From positions 98,074,591-98,138,590 of the forward strand of contig CM073890.1 in the NCBI GenBank assembly GCA_037176705.1: 64,000 nt of DNA, given 5' to 3'. The number at the start of each line of letters is the position of its first letter. Positions within the stretch are counted from its first letter, which is position 1. Both the position numbers and the translations under genes were made by a program. The stretch is from Molossus alvarezi (lineage: Eukaryota > Chordata > Mammalia > Chiroptera > Molossidae). This document shows, in pieces, positions 45,975-57,324 of the stretch. The notes beneath the pieces are model-generated. The model had not been told where the DNA came from and did not search any database. It saw only the letters and a program-made list of their open reading frames with translations.

Positions 45975-46560
45975 GCTACAGCTACATTAGCAAAAAAAAA
46001 TTGTTTTAATCCAGTTTTAAATCTTGAGCTGAATTTAGTATTAAACATAGTATTACATGTATTTTATTGTTGCTAGTTAAACATGTGCATTAATGTATAG
46101 TGACTTTTTAAAAAAAAAAAAAAAAAAAAAGTAAAGATTATTCCTTATTTACATTTACCCAGTATCTTTTATGTATAGAGGATTCTTTCCTTGTGAATGT
46201 TTATAAAAAAAAGTCTCCATTAGAAGCAAGAATGAGCCTTTTGCTTCTCGTTGTCTGCAGGGTTAAGGCTCCCCTGATGGGGTAAGTCTCAGGTATGGGA
46301 TTTGTGCTGTAGTTGTTTATTTTTTGTTTTTTAGATGAACTGTGGTATAATAGAAAAAGAACAAGCAAGCAAGAAAGAGAGCAGTGGTAAGGAGGAGAGC
46401 AATTAGGTAATCCATGAATTCTTTATCCCTTTCCATTTTTTAGTGTGTAAGGCCTTGGCCACTGTTCTTTAGTCTATGATTCAGTTGGCATGAAAGAAAC
46501 TCTCACTAATTTTTCATGGTTTTATACATTCACATACAATTCTACATCATGAAAAATCCT
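45975..46560. other. Unique DNA; A21 run at 46110-46130
   Basis: No gene or named repeat. Several A-rich runs and a GAACAAGCAAGCAAGAAAGAGAG stretch near 46360. Confidence 0.35.
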
Positions 46561-46564
46561 TCCA

Positions 46565-46850
46565 TTTTCTACTTGAAAAATGTCTGCTGAGCCTCTTATA
46601 CCCTGACATGTCCTTTGAAAAACCTTCCCTTACTCCCCAAGGCAAAGTTGATTGTTCCTCTCTGGAATGGTACATATCTCTATCACAGTTCTTTTCCCAT
46701 TGACTGACAAACATTCATTTACATACAGGTCTGCTCTCAGGCTAAATAGTCAGCTCCTTACAGCTGCAAGTTTTTCTTATTCTCTTCTGTCTTCCCCCCA
46801 CCTTCTGTTATGCCCGTCATAGTTGGCATTCTATGAAGGCTGACTGGTAT
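46565..46850 (+). repeat. L2 LINE 3' region
   Basis: CCTTTGAAAAACCTTCCCTTACTCCCCAAGG, TCTATCACAGTTCTTTTCCCATTGACTGACAAACATTCATTTACATACAGGTCTGCTCTC, GGCTAAATAGTCAGCTCCTTACAGCTGCAAG and CTTCTGTCTTCCCC keep the L2 3'UTR order ('CTGTGAGCTCCTTGAGGGCAGGG...'). Confidence 0.65.
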
Positions 46851-47221
46851 TTCTAAGCATTCATCCAGTCTTTTAGAACAGTAATATATTTACAATACAA
46901 TTATATATTATCCCAAACAGTAGTTTGTACTCTTTATTGCCTTGTTTTTCCCCAAAAAGTAAATAGTAAGGAAAACAAAAAGGAGAACCAATTTAAGGAA
47001 TAAAACAAGATTTGTTTGAAAAGTATTAATTTGAATAAATTGACAAAATATCCTGAGTCATATGAATATCATATTAAAAAATTATAAGATTATAAGTAAT
47101 TTTCCACACTATTTCTCGTTTTTTCCTAGAAAATATAATTTTAAAGTTGAAAAATTATTATAGCACATCTTATTAAATTACATTATAAATGTACATTGAA
47201 TCAATAAATTAATGAATGAAT

Positions 47222-47290
47222 GAAGCCCAGAGATGTTAAGTGACATATTCAAGTCACATCTGTTAAAATCAGTATTAGCTAGGACTACAG
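47222..47290 (-). repeat. MIR fragment, antisense
   Basis: AGCCCAGAGATGTTAAGTGACATATTCAAGTCACATCTG resembles antisense MIR core (GAGAGGTTAAGTGACTTGCCCAAGGTCACAC). It is short and diverged. Confidence 0.45.
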
Positions 47291-47344
47291 GCAAAGTCAC
47301 AATACCCTTGAAAATTAAATCATAACTTTTAAAATTCTGAGATT

Positions 47345-48880
47345 TAAAAAAAATTTTACTTTCAGATAGTTTTAGACCTACAAAAAGTTGCAAAAATAAC
47401 ACAGAAAGTGCATGTATACCCTTCACTCAGTTCTCCTAATGTTAACAGCTTATGTAATGATAGCACAATGATCAAAACTAGAAGATTAATATCAAATTCA
47501 GAATCCCACATTACCTTTTATTGTTGGGTCTCTTTGTCTTCAATATTTTCTAATTTCTCAATCTTAACTTTACTTTTATGACCTTGACACTTGAATTGGA
47601 CTGCTCAGTTATTTTAAAGAATGTCCTTGAATTTGGGTTTATCTGATGTGTTTTTTTTATAAGCACAGTGAGGTAATACATTTTAGATAAGAATAAGTGA
47701 TAAGACCTAATCAGTGCATCATATAAGGGAATACATGATGTCAATGTATGTTACTACTGATGTTACCCTTCAACATCACTTGAAAGTGGTGTCAATCAGG
47801 TTTTTCCAATGTAAGGTTACTATTTTCCCCTTTATAATTAATATATATCTTAGCACATACATTTATATGCTTTTAGACTGAGCAAATATCCTGCTTTTCA
47901 TCAATTTTTTGCTCACAGATTTTAACATGTATTTTGGGTCATGTTTGTAATAATTATTACTACTGTATTTGTCTAGTGTGATTATATGTCCCTCATTTAT
48001 TAATTGTAATCTTTCGAAACACATGTCCATTCTCCCCCCCATTTGTTTGCACTTTCAATTATACAGTATGTCTATATTAGCATGGACACATGGGTACATT
48101 TTATTTTAGGGGTTATAATTCAATACTATCAGTATGTATCTTGTTCATATTTTTCCAGCTTCAGCTATTGGGGATTTTTTCCAGACTGGCTTCAATGTCT
48201 ATTTGACATGCCCCCACCTTTTCTGAGCACTTTCTTAGTTTTTGACAACGTAAGAGATTCCAGATTCACTTTCTGTTTTTTCTGCTCAGTTCTGAAATAT
48301 GTCACTTGCTCAAGGAATTTTGGTTCCTTTTATTGGAGAATGGTATTTAGAAACTAAGGTCTGGGTGCTAGGTATGCTTATTCCTATTGGGGTGTTATTG
48401 CTTCTAAACCCTCTTAATAAATAATGCTAGGGAATATATGGATACTAATCCGTGCATAGACATTCATCAATATTTATTTCTGCATATATTTATAAATATA
48501 TGAACAAATAGGAGTTAATACAGATATCTCTGATTCTCATCTAACACAACAAAGTTTATACTAGTCTCCTGCCTTTCCTTGTTTGTACCTATTTTTCTCT
48601 AAATGAAAAATTTAGCTTTTATTATCTACAGTATATTAACGACTTTGTTCAGTCATGAAATATGCACCAAGTAGTTACAAAGCTGATAGCTCAGACCCCT
48701 GTGAGAAGGCAATTTACTAACCAGGGTAATGTGTACAGTTCTTTTTGCCTCACAATATTTCAAAACATTTTTTTTCCGAGTTACTTTGATTCATTTGATT
48801 TTTCCCCATCCCATTCAATGTAGTTATGTTTTTTATTTATAAATGAACTAGGTTCATATGTTACTTGTATAGTCACCTCA
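47345..48880 (-). repeat. L1ME-type LINE 3'UTR, antisense
   Basis: Antisense L1ME blocks: CAGATAGTTTTAGACCTACAAAAAGTTGC, ACCCTTCACTCAGTTCTCCTAATGTTAAC, TATCACAATG-like stretches, CCAGCTTCAGCTATTGGGG, CTGGCTTCAATGTC, and GGTATTTAGAAACTAAGGTCTGGGTGCTAGG with TATTGGGGTGTTATTGCTTCTA. It shares the last block with 22.3 kb. Confidence 0.75.
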
Positions 48881-48894
48881 TATCCTGGTTTATT

Positions 48895-49258
48895 TGAAAT
48901 TTTAATATTGTTTCATCTTTATTGTTGAGAGTGTTATAGATGCCCCCCAACCCTTTTCCCCCGCGGCCCCCCTCCTGCCGGTTCCCATCTCACCCCAGGC
49001 CTTCACCACCCTATAGTCTGTGCTGAGGGGATTGTGAGAATAGCTGTCATTCTACTAGGAGAATCTATTTCCTTTTAAGTTATTGCTCCCTCCATACCCT
49101 TACTACCAGATTCCTATTTCCCCTCACTCCCTCTCCTTTCTCTCCCATTTCCTGTATGTAGCCACTTTCATTAACATCTGGTTTATTTCTTCTGTATTTT
49201 TGTTTCACTAATGAGCAGTTTATTTTTCATATCCCTTTGTGTTTGTTTTTATTTTTTT
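48895..49258 (-). repeat. Younger L1 3'UTR (Laurasiatherian/bat type), antisense
   Basis: A C-rich stretch, AGATGCCCCCCAACCC, then CCTCCTGCCGGTTCCC and CCCCAGGCCTTCACCACCCTATAGTCTGTG, matches the bat-lineage antisense L1 3'UTR. Its lower divergence suggests insertion into the surrounding older L1. Confidence 0.6.
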
Positions 49259-49290
49259 TATTTTTTTACAAGGTAGCTACTGTAGATAAT

Positions 49291-49522
49291 CTTTTTTTCT
49301 TTTTTTTCCCTCACCCGAGGACACTTTTCCATTTTTTGCTCAGATAGAGTGGGAGGGGGAGAGAGAGAGAGAGAAACATCGACGTGAAAGAGACACATCA
49401 AGTGGCTGCCACCCACGACCAACCAAGGCCGGGGACACACTGCAACCGAGGTACAAGCCCTTAGCGGGAACCAAACCCAGGTCTCTCTGGACCGAAGGCC
49501 GACTCTCTAACCGCTGAGCTAG
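49291..49522 (-). mobile_element. VES-type SINE (GATGAGGATAAA-tail subfamily), 5'-truncated
   Basis: The minus strand begins inside the A box (AGCTCAGCGGTTAGAG), continues AGACCTGGGTTTGGTTCCCGC (B box), GGCTTGTACCTCGGTTGCAG, GTGGGTGGCAGCC, ACGTCGATGTTTCTC and the TCCTCGGGTGAGGG tail. It lacks about 20 bp of 5' end present in sister copies. Confidence 0.9.
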
Positions 49523-49530
49523 ATCTTTTT

Positions 49531-49769
49531 TTTTTTATCCTCACCCGGGGACATTTTTTTTGTTTTTTTGTTCAGATAGGGAGGGAGAGAGAGGAAGAGA
49601 GAGAGAGAAACATCGGCATGAAAGGGACACATCGAGTGGCTGCCACCCGCACGACCCAACCAGGGCCAGGGAGAAACTGCAACCGAGGTACATGCCCTTA
49701 GCGGGAACCGAACCCGGGTCTCTGGACCGCAGGCTGATTCTTTAACTGCTGAGCCAAACTGGCCAGGGC
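49531..49769 (-). mobile_element. VES-type SINE, same subfamily, directly abutting the previous copy
   Basis: The minus strand reads GCCCTGGCCAGTTTGGCTCAGCAG (A box), CCCGGGTTCGGTTCCCGC (B box), GGGCATGTACCTCGGTTGCAG, GGTCGTGCGGGTGGCAGCC, GCCGATGTTTCTC and TCCCCGGGTGAGGATAAAAA tail. Its T-rich end touches the truncated 5' end of the copy at 49291-49522. Confidence 0.94.
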
Positions 49770-49894
49770 TGTATTTAGTCTTACAATTTGCCCTCTTCAT
49801 TTAACCAGTTTTCCTGGAAAGCACTCCAACTCAATCTCCATCAGTAAATTTCTTATTCTTTTTATGGCTGTGCGTAGTACTCTGTTGTGTAATT
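49770..49894 (-). repeat. L1M 3'UTR, antisense (left part)
   Basis: CTTATTCTTTTTATGGCTGTGCGTAGTACTCTGTTGTGTAAT corresponds to the 'TTATGGCTGAGTAGTATTCCATTGTGTA' antisense L1 block. It is interrupted immediately by TTAGGG-like DNA. Confidence 0.7.
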
Positions 49895-50074
49895 CTAAGA
49901 CTAGGACTAGGGTTAGGGTTAGCGTTTAAGTTAGGTTTAGCATTAGCGTTAAATTTAGGCCTTAGGGCTAAGGGTAGAACTAGTGATAAGTTAGAGTTAG
50001 GGGTAGGGTTTGCATAGGGTGAGGGCTAGCGCTACCATTATGTTTAGGGTTAAGGTAAGGTTTAGTGTTATGTA
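49895..50074 (+). repeat. Degenerate interstitial telomere-like array (TTAGGG-type)
   Basis: About 180 bp consist of near-hexamer units on the plus strand: ACTAGGGTTAGGGTTAGCG at the left, then many variants (TTAGGT, TTAGCA, TTAGGC, TTAGAG, TAGGGG) and TTTAGGGTTAAGG at the right. Perfect TTAGGG units remain in several places. Flanks on both sides are antisense L1, so the array sits inside an L1 copy. Confidence 0.85.
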
Positions 50075-52130
50075 TCAGTACCTTTCCTGTGCATGAGCAT
50101 TAGATTGTTTTCAATATTTTGCAGTTAAAATCACCACTGTAATGAATAACCATGTGCAGTATTTTTTTAAATTATTCAAGGTACCTTCAGAGTAGAGTCC
50201 TAGAAGTGGGATTCCTGAATCTATAGGTAACTGAATAAGTAGTTTTAGTAGGCAATTGCCCAATTTATTTCCAAAAGGGTTGGACCAATCTTTATTCGTA
50301 ACAGTAGTGCATGGGAATGCCTATTTCTTCATGGCCACGAACAGAAGATCACTGATGTCTGCGGGTGTGAAAGGCAGGAACTGGTACTCTTAGAGTGTTA
50401 ATTTGCACTTCACTGATGATGATGGAATTAAAGTATTTCCATATATTTGGAGGTTACTTTTATATTTTTTGTGAAAATCGTCAGTTCAATTATTTTTCAA
50501 ACTATTGTTTTAGGTGTTTTTTCCCCTCTATTTTAAGAGTTGTTGATATATTGGAGATATTAGCTCTTTGTTGTATGTGTTGTGAATATTTTCTCTCAGT
50601 TTTTCAGTTGTATTTGGACTTTGAAAATTGTCTCCTGTGGATTTTTAGATGTTTTAAAATTCACTCAAACTTATCAATCTTTTCTTTTGTTGCTTCTGGA
50701 TTGGGATCCATATTTAGAAAGCCTTACTGTAATTCATAGTCAAAGAGGAATTCATGGCTTCTTCTGGTACTTAGTTGGTTTCATTGTTACCTTTAGATCT
50801 TGAATTCACTTAAAGTTTATTTTGTTGCATACTATGAGATATGCACCTAATTTTATCTTATTTCAAAGGCCTACCCAGTGGTTCCAGCACCATTTATTAA
50901 GAGTTTATCTTTACTGCAATAATTTGAGATGCTGCTTTTAACATGTGCCAAATTTCAGACTGTTTCTAGACATTGTACTCCATTTTTCTAAATTATTTGT
51001 CTACTTATGTGACAGTACTATACATTTTAATTATAGAGGCTTTTTAGTATATTTTAATGTCGAATAGGACTAGCCCCTCTTCTAGATTTTCTTTTTTAGT
51101 GCTTTTCTAGCCAGTCTTTTATGTTTGCTTTTCAAATGAACTTTAGTATCTAAATGTCTAACCCCATAAAATAGCTTGCTGGTGTTTTTATTGGGATTTC
51201 ATTAGGTGTACAAATTAACTTAGGGAGAGCTCACATCTTTATAACGTTGAGTTGTCTTAGTCAAGAATAGGATGCATTTCTATTTGTTCAAGTCTCATTG
51301 TATGTCTTGGAGTATTTTTAAATATTTCAAATGTACATTTCTTACTTAATGAAATACTATCTCACTGCTTTTTCTGGATCAGCTAACTAGAGCTTTTTCT
51401 CTCATTAATTTTCGCTAAAAACCAAGGTTTTGATTTATTAATTAAATATGTTTTTCTGTTCTTTTATTCTCTGAACAGTTTCTCCTTTTATTTTTATTAT
51501 TTTCATCCATATGATTATTTATTTTTGTTGCCTCTTGTAATACTTCTAGTGTTTTGAGAAGGGAATTTAATTCATTCAGTTTTGTTCTCTGTTATTACTG
51601 AAAGTGTTTAGTGTGATGATTTTCCTTTTATTCTACATGTAGTGTTTTTATTGTAATTCTTATCATTTTAATTTGCATTTCCCCTTTTACCCAATTTTAT
51701 TTAATAAAATATTTTTAATGTCCAGGCGGAAAGGCCTTCATTGTTTTTTAAATATGTAGAATTTCTTCTTTTATTGCCTTGTAATTATGAAGTATTATAT
51801 ATAATATTTTTTACTTTATTGAAATTACTATTTTCTTTGCGATTTAATAAGGAATCAATTTTTATGAACTATTTTGAGTACCTGAGAAGAAGGTGTATTC
51901 TCTATTCTTAGGGAATAGAGATCAATATATGTTCATAAAATCTACCCTATTGGTTAGAACCTCCATCTCCTCTCTTATTTTTTGTCTACTTGTTCTGACT
52001 TGTACTGACAGTAGCATATTAAAGCCTTGTGTTATTAGCGGTTTCTCTTCTTGCATCCCTTGTCAATTTTGCTTCATAAATACAGGTCGTTATTTCATTA
52101 GACCCTTTCTATCTCCATGGATGATTTTAT
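50075..52130 (-). repeat. L1M LINE 3'UTR and ORF2 C-terminal region, antisense
   Basis: Blocks in antisense L1 order: TTAGATTGTTTTCAATATTTTGC, ACTGTAATGAATAACCATG, TCCTAGAAGTGGGATTCCTGAATC, AATTGCCCAATTTATTTCCAAAAGG, TTAATTTGCACTTC, GGTTCCAGCACCATTTATTAAGAG, GTATATTTTAATGTCGAATAGGACTAG, TTTATTGGGATTTCATTAGG and CATCTTTATAACGTTGAG. It runs into ORF2-like sequence (51300-52100). Frames of 73-114 codons here are antisense artefacts. Confidence 0.8.
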
Positions 52131-54830
52131 AAACCTTTCTCATTTAAAGAATGGCAGAATGCATTGGAATTACCTTATTGCTCTCCATGAAAATAAAGTT
52201 CTATTGCTTCTTCAATATAAAATTCCCTGGATAGACTTCAAAACAAATCTATCCTACCTCAAAATGAATTCTATACAAGTTTTATACCAGGTAAGACTAT
52301 GATAATTGTCTCTCCATATTATTATGAAATACTTTGTTTCAGAACTACATTATTATTTTAATATTTAACACCAAATACTTTAGACCATTAAAATACTGAC
52401 TTTTCATAACATTTAGCTCAGCGCCTCATTTTAAGAGCTTATATTACAAATGCATAGCCTCTGCCACTGAGATTTTGGTTCAGTGTCTCTGGATATGGCC
52501 GGAAACTCGGAAGTAGAAAATCTGGAACGGCATAGAAATCACTGATATAGTCCACTGATTTTGCAAGTATTCCTCTTAAGCAAGGTTTTCTTTCCCACCC
52601 ACTCACTTTAATATTCAGTTGAATTTGATAATATTAGGGTGCTTTGCTGATAAAATCTTCCTTCTGGACCTTTTGAATTTTGACTTGATGATTGTGATAT
52701 ATGTTCAACAATTTAAAACATACTTAGGTTGAAAATAGGTAATATTGTGGCTCTCTCGTGAATAAAATATAATAGTTTTCTTAAATCTATCATTCTTATC
52801 ATTTCAGACAAAATGAGTGAGATGAGCTGTACTAACATCTGAACACCTATAAATGAAACTGAATGATGTGATTACTTAACAAATTCGTTCATCATCATCA
52901 TGATCATCATGATCATCATGATCATCACAATCATCATAAAACATTGAATATCATAAGTATCTGGCACTTAGTAAAGACTGTGAATGATAAAGAAAATATA
53001 AAAAATGAACATGAATAGAGATTATTTGAAAATTATGCGACAAAACTGTAACTATTTAACTCATTCAAAGAACAGAAATATTAGTTAGAAGCCCAGCTCT
53101 ATTCGTTTGGGATTTTCCCAGACTCCAAAACTACTAACATCACTTCATGTCAGGTTGGTGAGATTCTGAAAAGTCTTTGTTCTCAGTTTTTCGTTGTTTT
53201 GCTAAAGCCTCAGGCACAGTTTCAACTGAGCCTAGGTTACAAAATTGTTAGACTGAAGTCTCATTCCAACTGACAAATGAAAGCATTCCATCCCTGCAAT
53301 TCTCCACAAAATACAAAGGAAAATAATAGGTAATATTACTGTTTATATTGCATTTGTCTGGTAGTTTCTCTGGTAAGGTGGTAGGTGAATTATTTATCAT
53401 TTCCTTCAGTTTCAAAATAGATGCATTGTTAAGGCTGATACTGTGTGTTTGTGCATTGCACACTGACAGTCATTTTTACACAGTAATTCTGGTATAACTC
53501 GGGTGGATGCCTGAAAATATTTGTCTTATTTTTTCAGTGGCAAAATAGAGACAGAGAGTTAGGGAATGCACTGCCTCGGGCTATAATTGTGAATCCCAAG
53601 ATGACTAGAGGCTAGGAAAAAAGTTCAAATCTGTCTTCATTTACTAGGCAAAGATTTCTCTACAAAGATTATTTTCAATTTAAATATAAATATAACCTTT
53701 GATTTCCCTTCGTAATGTGTATAAACATAGAGCCTCCTTTGTCCTTATTTCAGAGTTCCTCACCTTATGCAATTGGAGGCAGAGCAAAAGTCAGGAGAAT
53801 TACACTCATTTGAAAAATGACCAAATTATTATTGCCCTGGAGCAGGGCACAGTTGGAGCTTATCAGTGAGTCATTTTGTGGACTCTGATAATGTTTCTAT
53901 CTCCTGAATCCATCCTCTGCTAATATTCCTGTAATTTCCAAAGCAACTCTATGGAAAAATTATCTACAAAATTGTTCTTCAGCAACGGAAATAGCTTATT
54001 TCATTGAAAGTAAAGCAAATTTTGTCTGCTTTTACTCCAATTCAAAAGATAAAAAATACCAAAGGATAGTCATACATAACAGACGTTAATATTTAACAAA
54101 GGGAAAACTCAAGGTCTCTCCATCTTTTGAAATACTAAAATGAAAAGTCCAAACACTATTTTATTCAATTTCTTTACTATAAATAAGACTAAAAGAGAAT
54201 CAATAAAACTATTTCATGTAAGACGTAATCATACATCTTCATAAGTATTTAAATATTAATTAAAACACTGATGTTTTCTTATTCAACAGATCCCTTACAG
54301 TGAAATATGCAAACCAAAAAGTTGCATGTATTTCAGAGTTTTGAATATGTCAAAAATGCCTTGGTATATTATTCAGTAGTTACAACTACTAAACAGTCAT
54401 TTGCACAAATATTGATTTGAGATGATGTCATTGTCATCAGATCCTGCTTCTAAGACAGCAGACATTGTAGTTTGTTATGCACAGTTTTAATAGTATTTAA
54501 GGGCGTGATTACTTAGAACAGTGTACTTGGTGCAAAGGCCCATGTGATAGTAACTTTTTTACCCCATCAGTTCTTTTAGAAACAAACAGGAAGATATTAA
54601 ATGCGCTTTTATGCAACTTTGGAACTAAAGTCTGCCATGCAATAATTATTTTTGAAAAAATAGTTTGGTTAATAGATGTTCCACGTTTACCATAAGCAAT
54701 GACATTAGAGCAATTGTTCAGGGATTTTTATTTTACCAGAAGGGAAAAGTAAAATTTTTGTGAGTCTGTGATCTACTGTGGTCATACTTCAGTCATATGA
54801 TTATAATAATTATACTAGCAACAGTAACAT
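52131..54830. other. Mostly unique AT-rich DNA; (ATC)n/(ATGATC)n run at 52889-52940
   Basis: The simple run reads CATCATCATCATGATCATCA repeatedly, giving overlapping TGATCA palindromes. A CCAG-GTAAGA donor-like string occurs at 52287-52296 without an acceptor. No gene or named repeat is otherwise supportable. Confidence 0.35.
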
Positions 54831-54834
54831 AGCA

Positions 54835-54985
54835 GTGTATTTAGCATGTACGTTGAACCAGACATGTTGCTATACATACTTCACATTGATCATGACAGTT
54901 AAAAATCACAACTAATATTATCCTAGACATTTTGCATGAGTAGAAGCCAGTCTCAGAAAAATTAGGTAATTTATCCAAGGTTAAT
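54835..54985 (-). repeat. MIR SINE, antisense, strongly diverged
   Basis: Order and spacing match antisense MIR: GTATTTAGCATGTACGTTGAACCAGACATGTTGCTATACATACTTCACATTGATC, then TCTCAGAAAAATTAGGTAATTTATCCAAGGTTAA. Confidence 0.6.
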
Positions 54986-54989
54986 CCTC

Positions 54990-55400
54990 TCCATAACTTA
55001 TATTCATTTCTACAAATGCCTTCTTTCCTTGGTTAAGCTAAATCTTTGAAAAAGTGCCTTTATCATGCAATGTAATCATGAAATCATGAGAAAAGGGTAG
55101 TACCAACTATTTGCATTTTGGAGGGTAATATTAAGGAAATTATACTTTCTTGAGGGACATCATTTGTCCCTGGGTATAAATGGACTCAATGTAATTGTTA
55201 GCCACTTTGTAATCGGCTTTGATTGTTTCTCATTTCTACTTTGCTGAAGTCAACAGGACTGTGTATTTGATGAAAGTCACAGCTATAAATGTGGTATTAC
55301 AGATGATGTCATATGCAACACATGAGCCAGTTATTTAATGAACAATGTCTGTAGGCAATCTACATTGCCTTTTATTTACATGTTCTTTAAGAAAAACTCC
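54990..55400. other. Unique DNA, no feature seen
   Basis: AT-rich sequence without recognised repeat, ORF or motif of note. Confidence 0.35.
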
Positions 55401-55402
55401 TT

Positions 55403-55621
55403 GGCCCTGGCTGGGGAGGCTCAGTTGGTTGAGCATCATCCCATGCAGTGAAAATTTGCTGGATCAATTCTGGTCAGGGCAGATGCCCAGGCTGCAGGTT
55501 CAGTCCCCAGGCTGGAAGTATGGGAGGCAACTGATCATTGTTTCTTCCTTATATGAACGTTTCTCTCCCTTTCTCTCTCCCTCTCCTTTCCTCACTCTCT
55601 CAATGTCAATAAAAAAAAAAA
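55403..55621 (+). mobile_element. VES-type bat SINE, diverged
   Basis: GGCCCTGGCTGGGGAGGCTCAGTTGG (A box), TTGCTGGATCAATTCTGG (weak B box), GGGCAGATGCCCAGGCTGCAGG, then GTATGGGAGGCAACTGATC, CT-rich block, CAATGTCAATAAAAAAAAAA. A possible target duplication AAGAAAAACTCCTT / AAGAAAACTCTGTT (right copy near 55638) is imperfect. Confidence 0.88.
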
Positions 55622-55639
55622 CATATTTAAATATGAAAA

Positions 55640-56370
55640 AGAAAACTCTGTTGTATCCCATGAGGTGATGATGGAGTAATTATACAGCATTTTTTCTAAC
55701 GGAAAAATTATGAAAGATTTACACTGTATAAAAACTAAAATGATGACAATATACAATTCAGTAAAGATGACACCTACTCCTTATTTTCATACACATGACT
55801 GTTTCCTGCAATGTTCTCTTTTTGTCTGATTGGTCTATAGGAAAGTCTGAACATTCATTAAGTAAATGTTAATGTGGTCCTTGTTTCTAATTTTTATTTT
55901 AAGCCAAGCTATTCAGAATAAATTATGATTTTAAAATCCTAATCTCAAAACTTTAATTTTCAAACAACTTTAAGAAACCACTCACATGTCTCAAATATAT
56001 TAGTACAAACTCTGGGTCAGATACCTTGTTTGAGACTTGAGGGCAGAAATAAATGATTTAGTCTGTTGGTTGAGATATACCTATTAATACACAATAACCT
56101 AAGCTTTCTTTTCATGAAGTTCACAGTCTCCATATTAGTTTATGAATTGGTCTCAGGGGAGTCTTGAAATCCTAAACTGTTGTATAAATATTTGCGGGTC
56201 TGTGGACATGAATATTTTTCTATGAAAGTTATTCATGGATTTCATCAGATTCTCCAAAGGTTGACAATGTAAACCAAGTTAGTAATTAGTAATCCTCTTC
56301 TTAATTGGCAATGCAAAAAACTAGTTTTAACGGTACTTTTTTTTTATTATGTAAAAAAAATTTGGGTTAA
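55640..56370. other. Unique AT-rich DNA, no gene seen
   Basis: No supportable feature; T9 and A8 runs near 56338-56360 precede the SINE pair. Confidence 0.35.
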
Positions 56371-56387
56371 AAATATTATGACTTGCT

Positions 56388-56552
56388 GTGGCCAGGTAGC
56401 TCAGTTGGTTTAAACATTGTCCCCAAATGGCAAGGTTATGGGTTCAGTCCTCAACCAGGGCACATGCAAACATCAACCAATGAATGCATAAATAAGTGGA
56501 ACAACAAATTCTCTCCCCCCCCAAAAAAAATAAATAAATACTATTTAAAATA
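56388..56552 (+). mobile_element. Older VES-related SINE, first member of a tandem pair
   Basis: GTGGCCAGGTAGCTCAGTTGG (A box), AAGGTTATGGGTTCAGTCC (B box), AACCAGGGCACATGCAAAC, AATGCATAAATAAGTGGAACAACAAATT and an A-rich tail. It is the same body type as at 25.4 kb. Target copies AAATATTATGACTTGCT (56371-56387) and AAAGTACTGTGACTTGCT (56553-56570) flank it. Confidence 0.9.
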
Positions 56553-56570
56553 AAAGTACTGTGACTTGCT

Positions 56571-56837
56571 CTTGCCAGTTTGACTCAGTGGTTAGCGTGT
56601 TAGCCCAGGAACTGAAAGGTCACTGGTTCAATTTTGGTGAAGGGCATGTACCTGGATTGCAGGTCTGATCCCTGATGTTGGTTGGTTGGGGTTGTGTGGG
56701 AGGCAGTCAATCGATGTATCTCTCTTACATGGATGTCTCTCTCTCTCTCACTCTCTCTCTCTCCCCTCCTCCCGCCCTTCCACTCTGTCTAAAAATCAGT
56801 GGAAAAATATCTTTACATGATGATTAAATAAATAAAT
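56571..56837 (+). mobile_element. VES-type SINE, second member of the pair
   Basis: CTTGCCAGTTTGACTCAGTGGTTAG (A box), AAAGGTCACTGGTTCAATTTTGG (B box), AGGGCATGTACCTGGATTGCAGG, TGTGGGAGGCAGTCAATCGATG, a long CT-rich tract and an (AAAT)n tail. The third target copy, AAAGTATTGTAACTTGCC, is at 56838-56855. Confidence 0.92.
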
Positions 56838-57034
56838 AAAGTATTGTAACTTGCCTATGTGTTAAGTTACAGTTTAGTGGCAGATCTTCCCACTATATAT
56901 TTACCTCATTGACGTTATCTTAATTTTTGTTCAAATTCTAAAATGTTGATTAGCCATATAGCCTGAAGCAGTTTGTCCTACATTTTCTTCGTTTGTTAAG
57001 TGGAAACGTGGGCTTTCAGATGCCTTCATGTTTA

Positions 57035-57303
57035 TTATTCTTTTATTTTATTTTAATTTATTTTATCCTCACCCGAGGACAGTTTTTCATTTTTTGTTCA
57101 GGTAGAGTGGGAGGGAGAGAGAGGAAAAGACAGAGAGAGAAACATCGATGTAAGAGGGACACATCGAGTGGTTGCCACCCACACGACCCAACCAAGGCCA
57201 GGGACAAACTGCAACCGAGATACATACCCTTAGTGGGACTCGAACCCGGGTCTCTCCAGACCACAGGCCAATGCTCTAATTGCTCAGCCAAACCAGCCAG
57301 GGC
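57035..57303 (-). mobile_element. VES-type SINE (GATGAGGATAAA-tail subfamily)
   Basis: The minus strand reads GCCCTGGCTGGTTTGGCTGAGC (A box), CCCGGGTTCGAGTCCCAC (near-perfect B box), GGGTATGTATCTCGGTTGCAG, GTCGTGTGGGTGGCAACC, ATCGATGTTTCTC and TCCTCGGGTGAGGATAAAA. An 18-bp target duplication, CAGATGCCTTCATGTTTA (57017-57034), is matched at 57304-57321 with one change. Confidence 0.95.
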
Positions 57304-57324
57304 CAGATGCCTCCATGTTTAATA

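Noticed and set aside
52117..52302. Frame ending near a CCAG-GTAAGA donor-like site
   Set aside because: It begins within or next to decayed antisense L1 and has no credible acceptor.
52889..52940. Regularly spaced repeats that might suggest a CRISPR-like array; same for the (ATCT)n block at the end
   Set aside because: Simple microsatellites without unique spacers in a mammalian genome.
53520..53600. Possible MIR fragment (AAAATAGAGACAGAGAGTTAGG)
   Set aside because: Too short and diverged to support.
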